Both the position numbers and the translations under genes were made by a program. This document shows positions 8,173 to 14,671 of a stretch of 17,399 nucleotides of DNA, piece after piece. The notes beneath the pieces were generated by a model. It searched no databases and was not told the DNA's origin. It was given only the letters and a program-made list of their open reading frames with translations. Positions within the stretch are counted from its first letter, which is position 1, and the number at the start of each line of letters is the position of its first letter. The DNA is from Planctomycetes bacterium RBG_16_43_13 (GTDB lineage Bacteria > Planctomycetota > MHYJ01): the NCBI GenBank assembly GCA_001828445.1, contig MHYJ01000007.1, forward strand, positions 1 through 17,399, in the 5' to 3' direction.

Positions 8173-9636
8173 ATGATATGCACTGTAATTCAGGAGAAAA
8201 CAAACGAGGCGGTTTTATCTGCTATATCTAAGGCAAAAAAACTTGGCTCCGATCTGGTAGAAATTCGCTTAGATTATATCAGGAAGCCCAATCTAAAACT
8301 TATTTTACAGCGTAAGTCCTTGCCTGCTGTAGTTACTGTTAGACCCCTGTGGGAAGGAGGTAACTATAAAGATAGCGAAGATAGTAGGATAGCACTCCTG
8401 CGTGAGGCAGTGTCACTTGGTGCTGAATACATAGATGTAGAGTTCAAGGCATATAAGGATTTTAATAGAGGTAACACTAAGTTAATCCTTTCATACCATA
8501 ATTCCTCCTCAATACCGCATAATCTGGCAGTTATATTTGACAAGATGGCAGAGCTAAATCCTGACATAATAAAGATAGCCGTAACGCCTCGCTCCATAGG
8601 CGATGTTATAACGTTAGCAAAGTTACAGAGGTCTGTATCTGTTCCAGCAACTATTTTTCCTATGGGCGAACTTGGTGTATCCTCTCGCATATTATATAAA
8701 CGGCTCGGAGGTGTTCTAACCTATGCTGCCATTACAAAAGATAAAAAGACGGCATCAGGCCAGCTTCTTCTGAGCGAGCTGATTAACACCTATAGGGTTA
8801 ATGATATAAAGGACAGTACTGCTATTTATGCGATTTTTGGCAATCCTGTTTCTCATAGCAGAAGTCCCATTATTTTTAATAGTGCGTTTAAGCGAGATGG
8901 TATAAACGCAATCTATGTGCCTATTCTGATAGATGACATTTCTAAGATAAAAGATGTTATAGATGTATTGGGAATAAGTGGCGCCGCTGTTACAATTCCC
9001 CATAAGGAGGGTGTGATTAAGTATTTAGATGAATTAGATGATGCTTCGAGCACTATTGGTGCCGTGAATACTATAGTTGTTAGGGATGGTAAATTAGTTG
9101 GCTATAATACAGATGTTAGTGCGGTAGATATAATATCAGATACTATAAAATGTAAGTTTGGTGTCAACCCGAAGGGTAAAGATGCTCTGGTTATAGGTGC
9201 TGGAGGTACGGCGCGCGCTATCGTATATAGGTTGGTTGAAAGCGGTGCTATTGTTACGATAGCTAATAGAACGCCTGAACAAGCTAAGATGCTTGCAGAA
9301 GAGTTTGGCTGTAACTATTTAATGTTAGGTGATGTATTGGAATTAAATGCGGATATAGTTGTGAACGCCACATCAGTTGGAATGTATCCGGATAAAGACA
9401 ACTCACCTATTGATAGACGAATATTTAGAAAGAATACAATAGTGCTTGACTGTGTTTATACACCTAAAAAGACGAGATTTCTAAGAGATGCAAAAAAGGC
9501 AGGGGCGACTATTATTTATGGGACTGATATGTTTATACGTCAGGCATCGTTACAATATAGATATTTCACAGGCAAAAATTTGAGTCCACAAATCTTAAAG
9601 AAATGGAATAAGTTAATCAGCAGTTCTCGTAGGTAA
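8173..9636 (+). CDS. aroDE: Bifunctional 3-dehydroquinate dehydratase / shikimate dehydrogenase
   Basis: A 487-residue fusion of two shikimate-pathway enzymes acting in series: 3-dehydroquinate to 3-dehydroshikimate, then NADPH-dependent reduction to shikimate. Residues 1-212 are a type I dehydroquinase with EIRLDYI, TVRPLWEGG, a catalytic His109 in LSYHN and the Schiff-base Lys134 in IKIAVTP. Residues about 214-487 are AroE, with GNPVSHSRSP, the catalytic Lys278 in VTIPHKE, GAVNT, Asp314 in GYNTD, the nucleotide-binding VIGAGGTARA (about 341-350) and ANRTPEQAK. All key residues of both halves are present. The start at 8173 gives the usual MICTVI type I dehydroquinase N-terminus and fits the promoter directly before it. 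The same fusion is known from plants and chlamydiae and occurs in some planctomycetes. It ends five bases from the stop of the convergent amidohydrolase gene. Confidence 0.93.
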   Translation: MICTVIQEKTNEAVLSAISKAKKLGSDLVEIRLDYIRKPNLKLILQRKSLPAVVTVRPLWEGGNYKDSEDSRIALLREAVSLGAEYIDVEFKAYKDFNRGNTKLILSYHNSSSIPHNLAVIFDKMAELNPDIIKIAVTPRSIGDVITLAKLQRSVSVPATIFPMGELGVSSRILYKRLGGVLTYAAITKDKKTASGQLLLSELINTYRVNDIKDSTAIYAIFGNPVSHSRSPIIFNSAFKRDGINAIYVPILIDDISKIKDVIDVLGISGAAVTIPHKEGVIKYLDELDDASSTIGAVNTIVVRDGKLVGYNTDVSAVDIISDTIKCKFGVNPKGKDALVIGAGGTARAIVYRLVESGAIVTIANRTPEQAKMLAEEFGCNYLMLGDVLELNADIVVNATSVGMYPDKDNSPIDRRIFRKNTIVLDCVYTPKKTRFLRDAKKAGATIIYGTDMFIRQASLQYRYFTGKNLSPQILKKWNKLISSSRR

Positions 9637-9641
9637 GTGAA

Positions 9642-11027
9642 CTATTTATACTTTTCGTATAATTCTGTCTGACGACTGCGTAGCTCTATATCCTTGCCTT
9701 TTATGAAGACGTGTTCTATGCGATTGCGTGGCTGAAATGGGTCATCTGTGCATATTACTAAATTTGCATAGGCACCTGGGCGAATTGAACCAACTTTGTC
9801 TGCCACGCTGAAGATTTCGGCAGGGTTTATAGTTATAGCACGTAGCGCCTCTTCTCTGTCTAATCCATAGGCAACCGCCAGGCCAGCCATAAATGGTAAA
9901 TTACGGACATTATGTGAGTCGTTTGTCTGTATTGCTATCTTTATCCCCGCCTTTGCTAATATTACTGCATTCTCATAAGTTGCCCCAAGTGTCTCGAAAT
10001 TATCCGGTTGTGTATTTATTGGACCTATTATTACGGGTATCTTTCGCTCAGCTATATCCTTCGCAATCTTATATCCTTCAGTCGCGTGGCTGATGATTAA
10101 CTTTAGCTTAAACTCATCAGCTAACCGTATAGCGGTATGTATATCATCCAACCGATGAGCCCGTATTACTACTGGTAACTCGCCTTTTATTACAGGCAGG
10201 AGTGCCTCTAACTTTACGTCCGTATCTGGTGGTGTTGGCTCATCTGGCTTTTTCTTCTCCTCACCCTTTTCGTTCTTACCACCTGTTTTTTGCCACTTTC
10301 CAAGATCTGCCTTATATTCCGTAGTCCTCTTCTGGTAGGTCTCTTTTTTATTTAGATATTCCCTTGCTTTAGTCAGTATTTCTCGGGCTTTAGCTACTAA
10401 GCCCATCCGTGTCTGTAATATATTTTTAGAAGAATATCTATCCTTAGGAGGATTTCCTAAATTTATATGCATAGCGAGTGGGCTCTTTATGATCATATCG
10501 CTAACCAGCCGTCCATCTAAATTAATGAGAGCGCTCGTGCCTGAGATTAGGTTGCCTTCGCCAGGTGCAACTATCACAGTTGTTATACCTTCTATTCGGT
10601 TTACTGGTATTAGTGTGCTATCTGGATTTATCGCGTCAACTACGCTTACGTGTGGAGTTATAGGGTCTACGCCTTCATCTGCATCAACAGTCATGTTTAC
10701 AGCATCTATTTCCACTAATCCTATGCGTGTATTTGAATCAATCATTCCCGGTATAATAATCTTGCCTCTTGCATCTATGGTTTGAGCTTCGTTGGGTATT
10801 GAAACATCTTTACCTACTGCTGATATAATACCATCCTTTATCAAGATGGTAGCACCGTCGATATCGCCCATCCACATTGTTTTTACAAGCCCACCTTTTA
10901 TTGCTATTACTTTAGGTGTGGCTGATGTTGTATGTGAATTCTGCTGTGGAGGGCTTTCGTGATTGCAAGCTATTAGGTAAGTTATGGCTACGAATACTAA
11001 TGAAAATGAGCATGTTTTATTTATCAT
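9642..11027 (-). CDS. Lipoprotein amidohydrolase-family protein with altered metal motif
   Basis: A 461-residue imidazolonepropionase-like amidohydrolase, third gene of the minus-strand operon. The N-terminus has a lipoprotein signal with LIAC (Cys21), so the mature protein is probably membrane-tethered outside the cytoplasm. The order of domains is the family's: an N-terminal beta-sandwich part, the IIPGMID strand (about 91-97), the barrel, and a C-terminal KVGSIRPGAYANLVI segment. The first metal-binding motif, HxH in active members, reads NTR here (Asn99, Arg101), whereas the paralogue before it has HSH. Later elements survive in part: HR after the insert, an ISHATEGYK strand and Asp in QTNDSH. 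A hydrophilic insert (about 215-275) rich in Lys/Glu ends in KKKPDEPTPPD. Its ATG overlaps the TGA of the upstream paralogue (ATGA, 11024-11027). It may be inactive as a binuclear hydrolase or use a reduced metal site; the substrate is unknown. Confidence 0.85.
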   Translation of the reverse strand: MINKTCSFSLVFVAITYLIACNHESPPQQNSHTTSATPKVIAIKGGLVKTMWMGDIDGATILIKDGIISAVGKDVSIPNEAQTIDARGKIIIPGMIDSNTRIGLVEIDAVNMTVDADEGVDPITPHVSVVDAINPDSTLIPVNRIEGITTVIVAPGEGNLISGTSALINLDGRLVSDMIIKSPLAMHINLGNPPKDRYSSKNILQTRMGLVAKAREILTKAREYLNKKETYQKRTTEYKADLGKWQKTGGKNEKGEEKKKPDEPTPPDTDVKLEALLPVIKGELPVVIRAHRLDDIHTAIRLADEFKLKLIISHATEGYKIAKDIAERKIPVIIGPINTQPDNFETLGATYENAVILAKAGIKIAIQTNDSHNVRNLPFMAGLAVAYGLDREEALRAITINPAEIFSVADKVGSIRPGAYANLVICTDDPFQPRNRIEHVFIKGKDIELRSRQTELYEKYK

Positions 11028-12400
11028 TGCTTTACAGCTCCGAAATAGTCCCTGTTTATCTTTCTATCGAAAACTACCTCTCCATTTATAATTGTCATCT
11101 CACAGAGTGTATATACGTCAAATGGGTGTTTGGAGAAAATGGCAATATCTGCGTCTTTTCCTACCTCGATTGAGCCGACCTTATCGTCTATACCGAGAAC
11201 CCAAGCGGCATTTATGGTTATAGTTTTCATTGCATCATTCTCTGCCATACCATAGCGGATTGTTTTTGCGGCTTCCGTGTAAAGACGTTGTCCCATATCG
11301 GCGGAGTCGCTTTTGAGGACTACGCGGACACCATGATTTGTCAAAATAGCTGGTGCCTGTGGAATTGCGTCGAATGCCTCGACCTTGAATCCCCACCAAT
11401 CAACAAAAGTGGCGACTCCTATATTTTGCCTTGCAATTTCATCGGCGACCTTGTATGCGTCTAATGCATGGTGCAGGGCGGCAATCTTAAAGCCGAATTC
11501 GTCCGCTAATTTAATCATATTTACAATCTCGTCTGCGCGGTAGCAATGCCATTGGACGCGGAGTTTGCCGCGTAGGACATCCGCCAGCGTCTCGAGTTGT
11601 AGATTCTTATCAGGTGGTGTAGGCTCTTCTGGCTTTTTCTTCTCCTCGCCTTTTTCATCTTTACCGCCTGACTTCTCCCATTTCTCTAATTCGCCCTTGT
11701 AGTCGGCTATCTTCTTCTCGTATGTCTCCCACTTACGTATGTATTCTTTCGTCTTTATAAATGTTTCCCGGAGGACTGCGAAGTTACCCATACGCGTAGA
11801 GGGCATCTGGCCGCGTGAGCCGTAGACGCGCTTAGGGTTCTCGCCCTGTGCCATCTTTAGCTGGCGCGGTGCATCCTTAAATTTCATCTCGTCGAGCAGT
11901 TTCCCTACGCGGAGTTTCAATACCACCCCCTCGCCGCCGATTAGGTTCGCACTTCCTGGAATAATTAGGACAGTGGTAACTCCTCCAGCAAGGGCATACT
12001 TGAATGCAGGGTCTGCCAAGTCAATGGAATCCTCCGCTCTTACCTGTGCAGTTATAGGTGATGTTGCCTCGTTTCCATCGTCGCCAGCAGGCCAGGAATA
12101 TACCCCCATATGGGAGTGGGCATCAACGATACCGGGCATTATGTATTTGCCAAATGCATTAATGACCTTTGCATCTGCAGGGATCTCTATATTGTTAAAA
12201 AGTTGGCTGTCGACTTTGATGATTTTGCCGCCCTTTATGAAGATAACACCTTCTTTAATAATACCCTTAGTAACTGTAAAAACAGTTCCACCTGTTATGA
12301 CGGTTATTTTCTCTGTTGTTGGCTTATCAGGTGGTTTATCCTGTGCAAGGCAAATAGTTCCAATTATTATAATTGTCGCAAGTAAATGGAATTTTCTCAT
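11024..12400 (-). CDS. Exported imidazolonepropionase-like amidohydrolase
   Basis: A 458-residue metal-dependent amidohydrolase with a Sec signal (about residues 1-19, ending CLA before QDKPP). The metal-binding HxH is intact in IMPGIVDAHSHMG (His95, His97). Other likely active-site elements are the WHCYRADE strand, ALHHALDAYK, and Asp in LKSDSADM. The ending KVGSIEVGKDADIAIF is the standard C-terminal signature of the family. Members hydrolyse C-N bonds in small cyclic or peptide-like amides, but the substrate cannot be read from sequence. Residues about 213-275 form a charged insert (EKGEEKKKPEEPTPPD) shared with the next gene. The start lies nine bases after the stop of the L,D-transpeptidase gene, with no good Shine-Dalgarno. 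The two amidohydrolases are clearly a tandem duplicate pair and may work on one periplasmic substrate or form a heteromer. Confidence 0.88.
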   Translation of the reverse strand: MRKFHLLATIIIIGTICLAQDKPPDKPTTEKITVITGGTVFTVTKGIIKEGVIFIKGGKIIKVDSQLFNNIEIPADAKVINAFGKYIMPGIVDAHSHMGVYSWPAGDDGNEATSPITAQVRAEDSIDLADPAFKYALAGGVTTVLIIPGSANLIGGEGVVLKLRVGKLLDEMKFKDAPRQLKMAQGENPKRVYGSRGQMPSTRMGNFAVLRETFIKTKEYIRKWETYEKKIADYKGELEKWEKSGGKDEKGEEKKKPEEPTPPDKNLQLETLADVLRGKLRVQWHCYRADEIVNMIKLADEFGFKIAALHHALDAYKVADEIARQNIGVATFVDWWGFKVEAFDAIPQAPAILTNHGVRVVLKSDSADMGQRLYTEAAKTIRYGMAENDAMKTITINAAWVLGIDDKVGSIEVGKDADIAIFSKHPFDVYTLCEMTIINGEVVFDRKINRDYFGAVKQ

Positions 12401-12409
12401 AGTATTTTA

Positions 12410-13363
12410 CTAATCTTTTATAGTAACATCTGCTCCAGAAGGAATTATTTCATACAGTTCTATCACATCGTTATTGTGCATACGTATGCACCCTGAAGAT
12501 GCTCGCGTTCCGATGCTCGCATCATCGGTCGTCCCGTGTATGCCGTAACTGCTATTTGGTTTATTAAATCCCATCCATCTGTCGCCCAATATATTCCGCG
12601 GGTCGCCGTATTTTATCGCCTCCTTCTTCCCTGTTTTTTTGTCCGTCATATACCAAGTAGGATTTTTCTCTGTCGTCTCTATCGTGAATTTCCCAGTCGG
12701 CGTTTCTTCGTCCTTGCCTATCGCTATCTTATATTCCTTTACTACGGAGCCATCGTAGAGGAGTTGTAGGTTAAATTTAGATTTCTGGATATATATGGAA
12801 AATTTACCCTTTAGTATCTTTAGCTTCTGTGCAGGGTGTATCATATCGCCTGCAAGTCCATTCGCTAATCTAATTTGTCCTGCTGTAGTGCCTGGAAATT
12901 TCTTTGCTATCTTCGCCAGCACATCGCCACTTTTCACCTCGTATACCTCTGAGTCGCGGAGTTCGTCCTTAGATGCAATCAACTTCGCATTTATCACTAT
13001 CATTTGTTGTTTAGCAACCTGCCTCATATCCTCAGAGATATCTCCCCAATACGCTGTCGTGAATGCCTGCCTCGCCTCGTATGGCATTCCCTTTGATACA
13101 AAATCAAGCCCTGAACGATATGCCTTCACGAAATCGCTATCCTCTTTAGGGGGTAGTTGTTGTGGTGTTTTCTGTTCTGCTGGAGGCGGTGTCTGTAACG
13201 TTTTCTGCTCTGGAGTAAGTGGCGTTTGCGGTGTTATCTCCTGCTTCGACAGATTAGGAGAGATTTCGTCCTCGTATGCTTTTCTATTGCCGCTGGTAGA
13301 TAAAATTAGGTATCCCGCAACCCCCAATACTGCTAATGTTGCTACTATCAATATGCCTCTCAT
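12410..13363 (-). CDS. L,D-transpeptidase (YkuD) with LysM domain
   Basis: A 317-residue envelope protein, first gene of the minus-strand operon. It has one N-terminal membrane helix (about 3-21), then a Pro/Gln-rich linker (about 41-74) made of loose EQKTxQxPP repeats. A helical spacer resembling a TPR pair spans about 77-135. A LysM peptidoglycan-binding domain follows (about 141-184, YEVKSGDVLAKIAKKF) and then a YkuD catalytic domain (about 187-316). The active-site pattern is complete: HGT at 276-278 and SSGCIRM at 289-295 with nucleophile Cys292. Such enzymes form 3-3 cross-links in peptidoglycan or attach proteins to it, so the host is expected to make peptidoglycan. The start is firm: AAGGAGG (plus-strand complement at 13368-13374) lies four bases before the ATG. 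The amidohydrolase gene follows after nine bases. Confidence 0.92.
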   Translation of the reverse strand: MRGILIVATLAVLGVAGYLILSTSGNRKAYEDEISPNLSKQEITPQTPLTPEQKTLQTPPPAEQKTPQQLPPKEDSDFVKAYRSGLDFVSKGMPYEARQAFTTAYWGDISEDMRQVAKQQMIVINAKLIASKDELRDSEVYEVKSGDVLAKIAKKFPGTTAGQIRLANGLAGDMIHPAQKLKILKGKFSIYIQKSKFNLQLLYDGSVVKEYKIAIGKDEETPTGKFTIETTEKNPTWYMTDKKTGKKEAIKYGDPRNILGDRWMGFNKPNSSYGIHGTTDDASIGTRASSGCIRMHNNDVIELYEIIPSGADVTIKD

Positions 13364-13411
13364 AATGCCTCCTTATAAGCAATGTTCATCAGAAAAATGA
13401 AACGTTGATTA

Positions 13412-13440
13412 AGAATGCACTATTTTTATGATGCTGTCAA
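13412..13440 (-). promoter_or_regulatory. Weak candidate promoter for the minus-strand operon
   Basis: On the minus strand a perfect TTGACA (plus-strand 13440-13435) is followed after 17 bases by CATTCT (13417-13412), only 3 of 6 to the -10 consensus. The leader would be about 45 bases and includes the strong AAGGAGG before the ATG at 13363. The gap 13364-13542 is shared with the divergent TPR gene, and I saw no better minus-strand element in it. Confidence 0.3.
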
Positions 13441-13505
13441 GGGGAATTAATAAATATAGTTTATATTTTGTATTCTGAATCCTGGAAAGAAACTTATCCA
13501 TTCTC

Positions 13506-13534
13506 TTGACCACACGGCAACGATTTATTATATT
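13506..13534 (+). promoter_or_regulatory. Promoter for the TPR gene, near-leaderless
   Basis: TTGACC (13506-13511) and TATATT (13529-13534) are separated by exactly 17 bases, each 5 of 6 to consensus. The predicted transcription start is about 13541, two bases before the ATG at 13543. No Shine-Dalgarno precedes the ATG, so the message is probably leaderless or nearly so. Confidence 0.65.
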
Positions 13535-13542
13535 TTAGCACT

Positions 13543-14061
13543 ATGTCTCTTAATCCACAGAATAGTAACGGCTCAGATAATAAGCCAGCTTCTGTATATT
13601 ACAATCAGGCGGTAGAAAAGATGAGCCACCACGACTATGTCGGTGCCATTGCGGACCTCGACAGGATTATAGCGTCCAATCAGGACTATGAGGAAGTGTA
13701 TCACAAAAGAGCAGATGCGAAATATAAACTTGGCGACTATAATGGTGCGATGGTGGACTATGATAAGGCGATTGAACTAAATCCAAACTATGTGGACGGA
13801 TATGTGGCAAGAGGGGATGCACGCGACGAGTCAGGCGATAGCAAGGGAGCAATCGCTGACTACGATAGGGTGCTCGCCCTCGACCCCACCCGTGCGGATG
13901 TGTATTTCTCAAGAGCGAATACGAAATATCTCCTCGGTGATTATACAGGAGCTGTTGCCGATTGGGGGATGGTGGTGGAGTTAGAGCCGTCCCGCAAGAA
14001 CAAGCTCCAGCCCTTTATCGAGAGGGCTAAAGAGAAAATGCAAAATTCCCAACCCCAATAA
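13543..14061 (+). CDS. Small cytoplasmic TPR protein
   Basis: A 172-residue protein made almost wholly of four consecutive 34-residue tetratricopeptide repeats (about 16-49, 50-83, 84-117 and 118-151). The recurring pattern is a Y..R/K A.....GD..GA..D.. core and a closing ...L.P. Neither a signal peptide nor a membrane segment is present, so it should be cytoplasmic. TPR arrays of this length normally bind a peptide or protein partner; no enzymatic domain is attached and the partner is unknown. The gene appears to stand alone: its own promoter lies immediately upstream, the operon on the other side is divergent, and hairpins follow the stop. The first of these hairpins includes the last three codons. 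Confidence 0.85.
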   Translation: MSLNPQNSNGSDNKPASVYYNQAVEKMSHHDYVGAIADLDRIIASNQDYEEVYHKRADAKYKLGDYNGAMVDYDKAIELNPNYVDGYVARGDARDESGDSKGAIADYDRVLALDPTRADVYFSRANTKYLLGDYTGAVADWGMVVELEPSRKNKLQPFIERAKEKMQNSQPQ

Positions 14062-14078
14062 AATAGAGCTATTGGGGT
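14052..14078 (+). repeat. Nine-base perfect inverted repeat over the TPR stop codon
   Basis: ACCCCAATA (14052-14060) pairs perfectly with TATTGGGGT (14070-14078) around a nine-base loop. The stem covers the end of the TPR gene, including its TAA. No T-run follows directly, so on its own it is not a standard terminator. It may shield the mRNA 3' end or work with the hairpin four bases further on. Confidence 0.6.
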
Positions 14079-14081
14079 GTC

Positions 14082-14112
14082 CCTCCTCTTTGTCAAGAAG
14101 GGGCAATTTTTT
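14082..14112 (+). terminator. Probable intrinsic terminator after the TPR gene
   Basis: CCTCCTCTT (14082-14090) can pair with AAGAAGGGG (14095-14103) across a TGTC loop, with one mismatch and one G-T pair. Six T residues follow at 14107-14112. Position after the TPR gene and before a new promoter at 14124 fits an intrinsic terminator, but the stem is imperfect. Confidence 0.5.
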
Positions 14113-14123
14113 CTCACTTGCTA

Positions 14124-14152
14124 TTGACTTTATTCCTCTGCAAAGTTACAAT
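14124..14152 (+). promoter_or_regulatory. Sigma-70-like promoter for the winged-helix gene
   Basis: TTGACT (14124-14129) and TACAAT (14147-14152) are 17 bases apart, each 5 of 6 to consensus. Transcription would start near 14159, leaving a leader of about 51 bases with a purine-rich ribosome site (GGGGGTGAGG) before the ATG at 14210. This is the clearest conventional promoter in the window. Confidence 0.7.
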
Positions 14153-14209
14153 TACTCTTTATTAGTAGTATCGGTGATAGGGGAAGGAAGCGAAAGGGGG
14201 TGAGGTAGT

Positions 14210-14467
14210 ATGTTCAGAAATCAAATCGGTGAGACAGCCGGCAAACTCTGGAGCACATTAGGTAAAGAAGGGGTAGTACCGTTCAATAATCTTTCCAAGC
14301 TTTGCGATTGTGGGGATGAGAAACTTGCCCACTTGGCATTAGGGTGGCTCGCAAGGGAGGACAAGGTAAAATTTCAGAAGAATGGTAAAGCGGTCCTCGT
14401 GTCGCTGACGGAGAAAGAGGTGGATGCATACAAGAAGAACTGTAAGGGTAACACCTGTAATAAATAA
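14210..14467 (+). CDS. Small winged-helix protein (DUF2582-like)
   Basis: An 85-residue protein whose sequence fits the small winged helix-turn-helix family DUF2582: IGETAGKLWSTL at the start, a LSKLCDCGDEKLAHLALGWLARE helix pair, then a KVKFQKNGKAVLVSL beta-wing. The family is assumed to bind DNA or act as a scaffold; the target is unknown. Four Cys residues are present (CDC near 32-34 and Cys near 78 and 83 in the tail). They could bind metal or sense redox, but that is speculation. The start is set by a strong G-rich Shine-Dalgarno ending five bases before the ATG. The gene is a single-gene unit with its own promoter and a strong terminator 18 bases after the stop. Confidence 0.75.
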   Translation: MFRNQIGETAGKLWSTLGKEGVVPFNNLSKLCDCGDEKLAHLALGWLAREDKVKFQKNGKAVLVSLTEKEVDAYKKNCKGNTCNK

Positions 14468-14485
14468 ATCGGGTGTGGATTAAAG

Positions 14486-14523
14486 AGTGCCAGATACAAT
14501 TAATGCATCTGGCACTTTTTTAT
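14486..14523 (+). terminator. Strong intrinsic terminator after the winged-helix gene
   Basis: AGTGCCAGAT (14486-14495) pairs perfectly over ten bases with ATCTGGCACT (14507-14516) around an 11-base loop. A run of T residues begins at 14516. The A-rich flank on the left extends pairing into the T-run. This separates the winged-helix gene from the leucine genes. Confidence 0.88.
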
Positions 14524-14546
14524 TTATGCGGAAGACACATTTTGGA

Positions 14547-14575
14547 TTGAAACTGCGGAGTAATTTGAGTAGAAT
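14547..14575 (+). promoter_or_regulatory. Candidate upstream promoter for the leu genes
   Basis: TTGAAA (14547-14552) and TAGAAT (14570-14575) are 17 bases apart. Transcription would start near 14582, giving leuC a leader of about 90 bases. That leader contains an orphan AAGGAGGGAG at 14590-14599 with no ATG after it. An alternative is a TATAAA at 14657-14662 directly before the leuC ATG, without a recognisable -35. Confidence 0.45.
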
Positions 14576-14671
14576 TGTTGTTGCAATATAAGGAGGGAGT
14601 GCTAAACTGTAAGTGGTTTTTAGATTAAATAGGCTACTGGATGTAAACTTAAAAACTATAAAGCGCGCCAA

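Noticed and set aside
12795..13400. Plus-strand open frame of about 200 codons opposite the L,D-transpeptidase
   Set aside because: The opposite strand encodes complete LysM and YkuD domains; this frame resembles no family and is a shadow.
14526..14591. 21-codon frame after the winged-helix terminator as a leucine leader peptide
   Set aside because: It has only three Leu codons, none consecutive, no ribosome site, and no following attenuator-like hairpin; it also overlaps the better promoter candidate.
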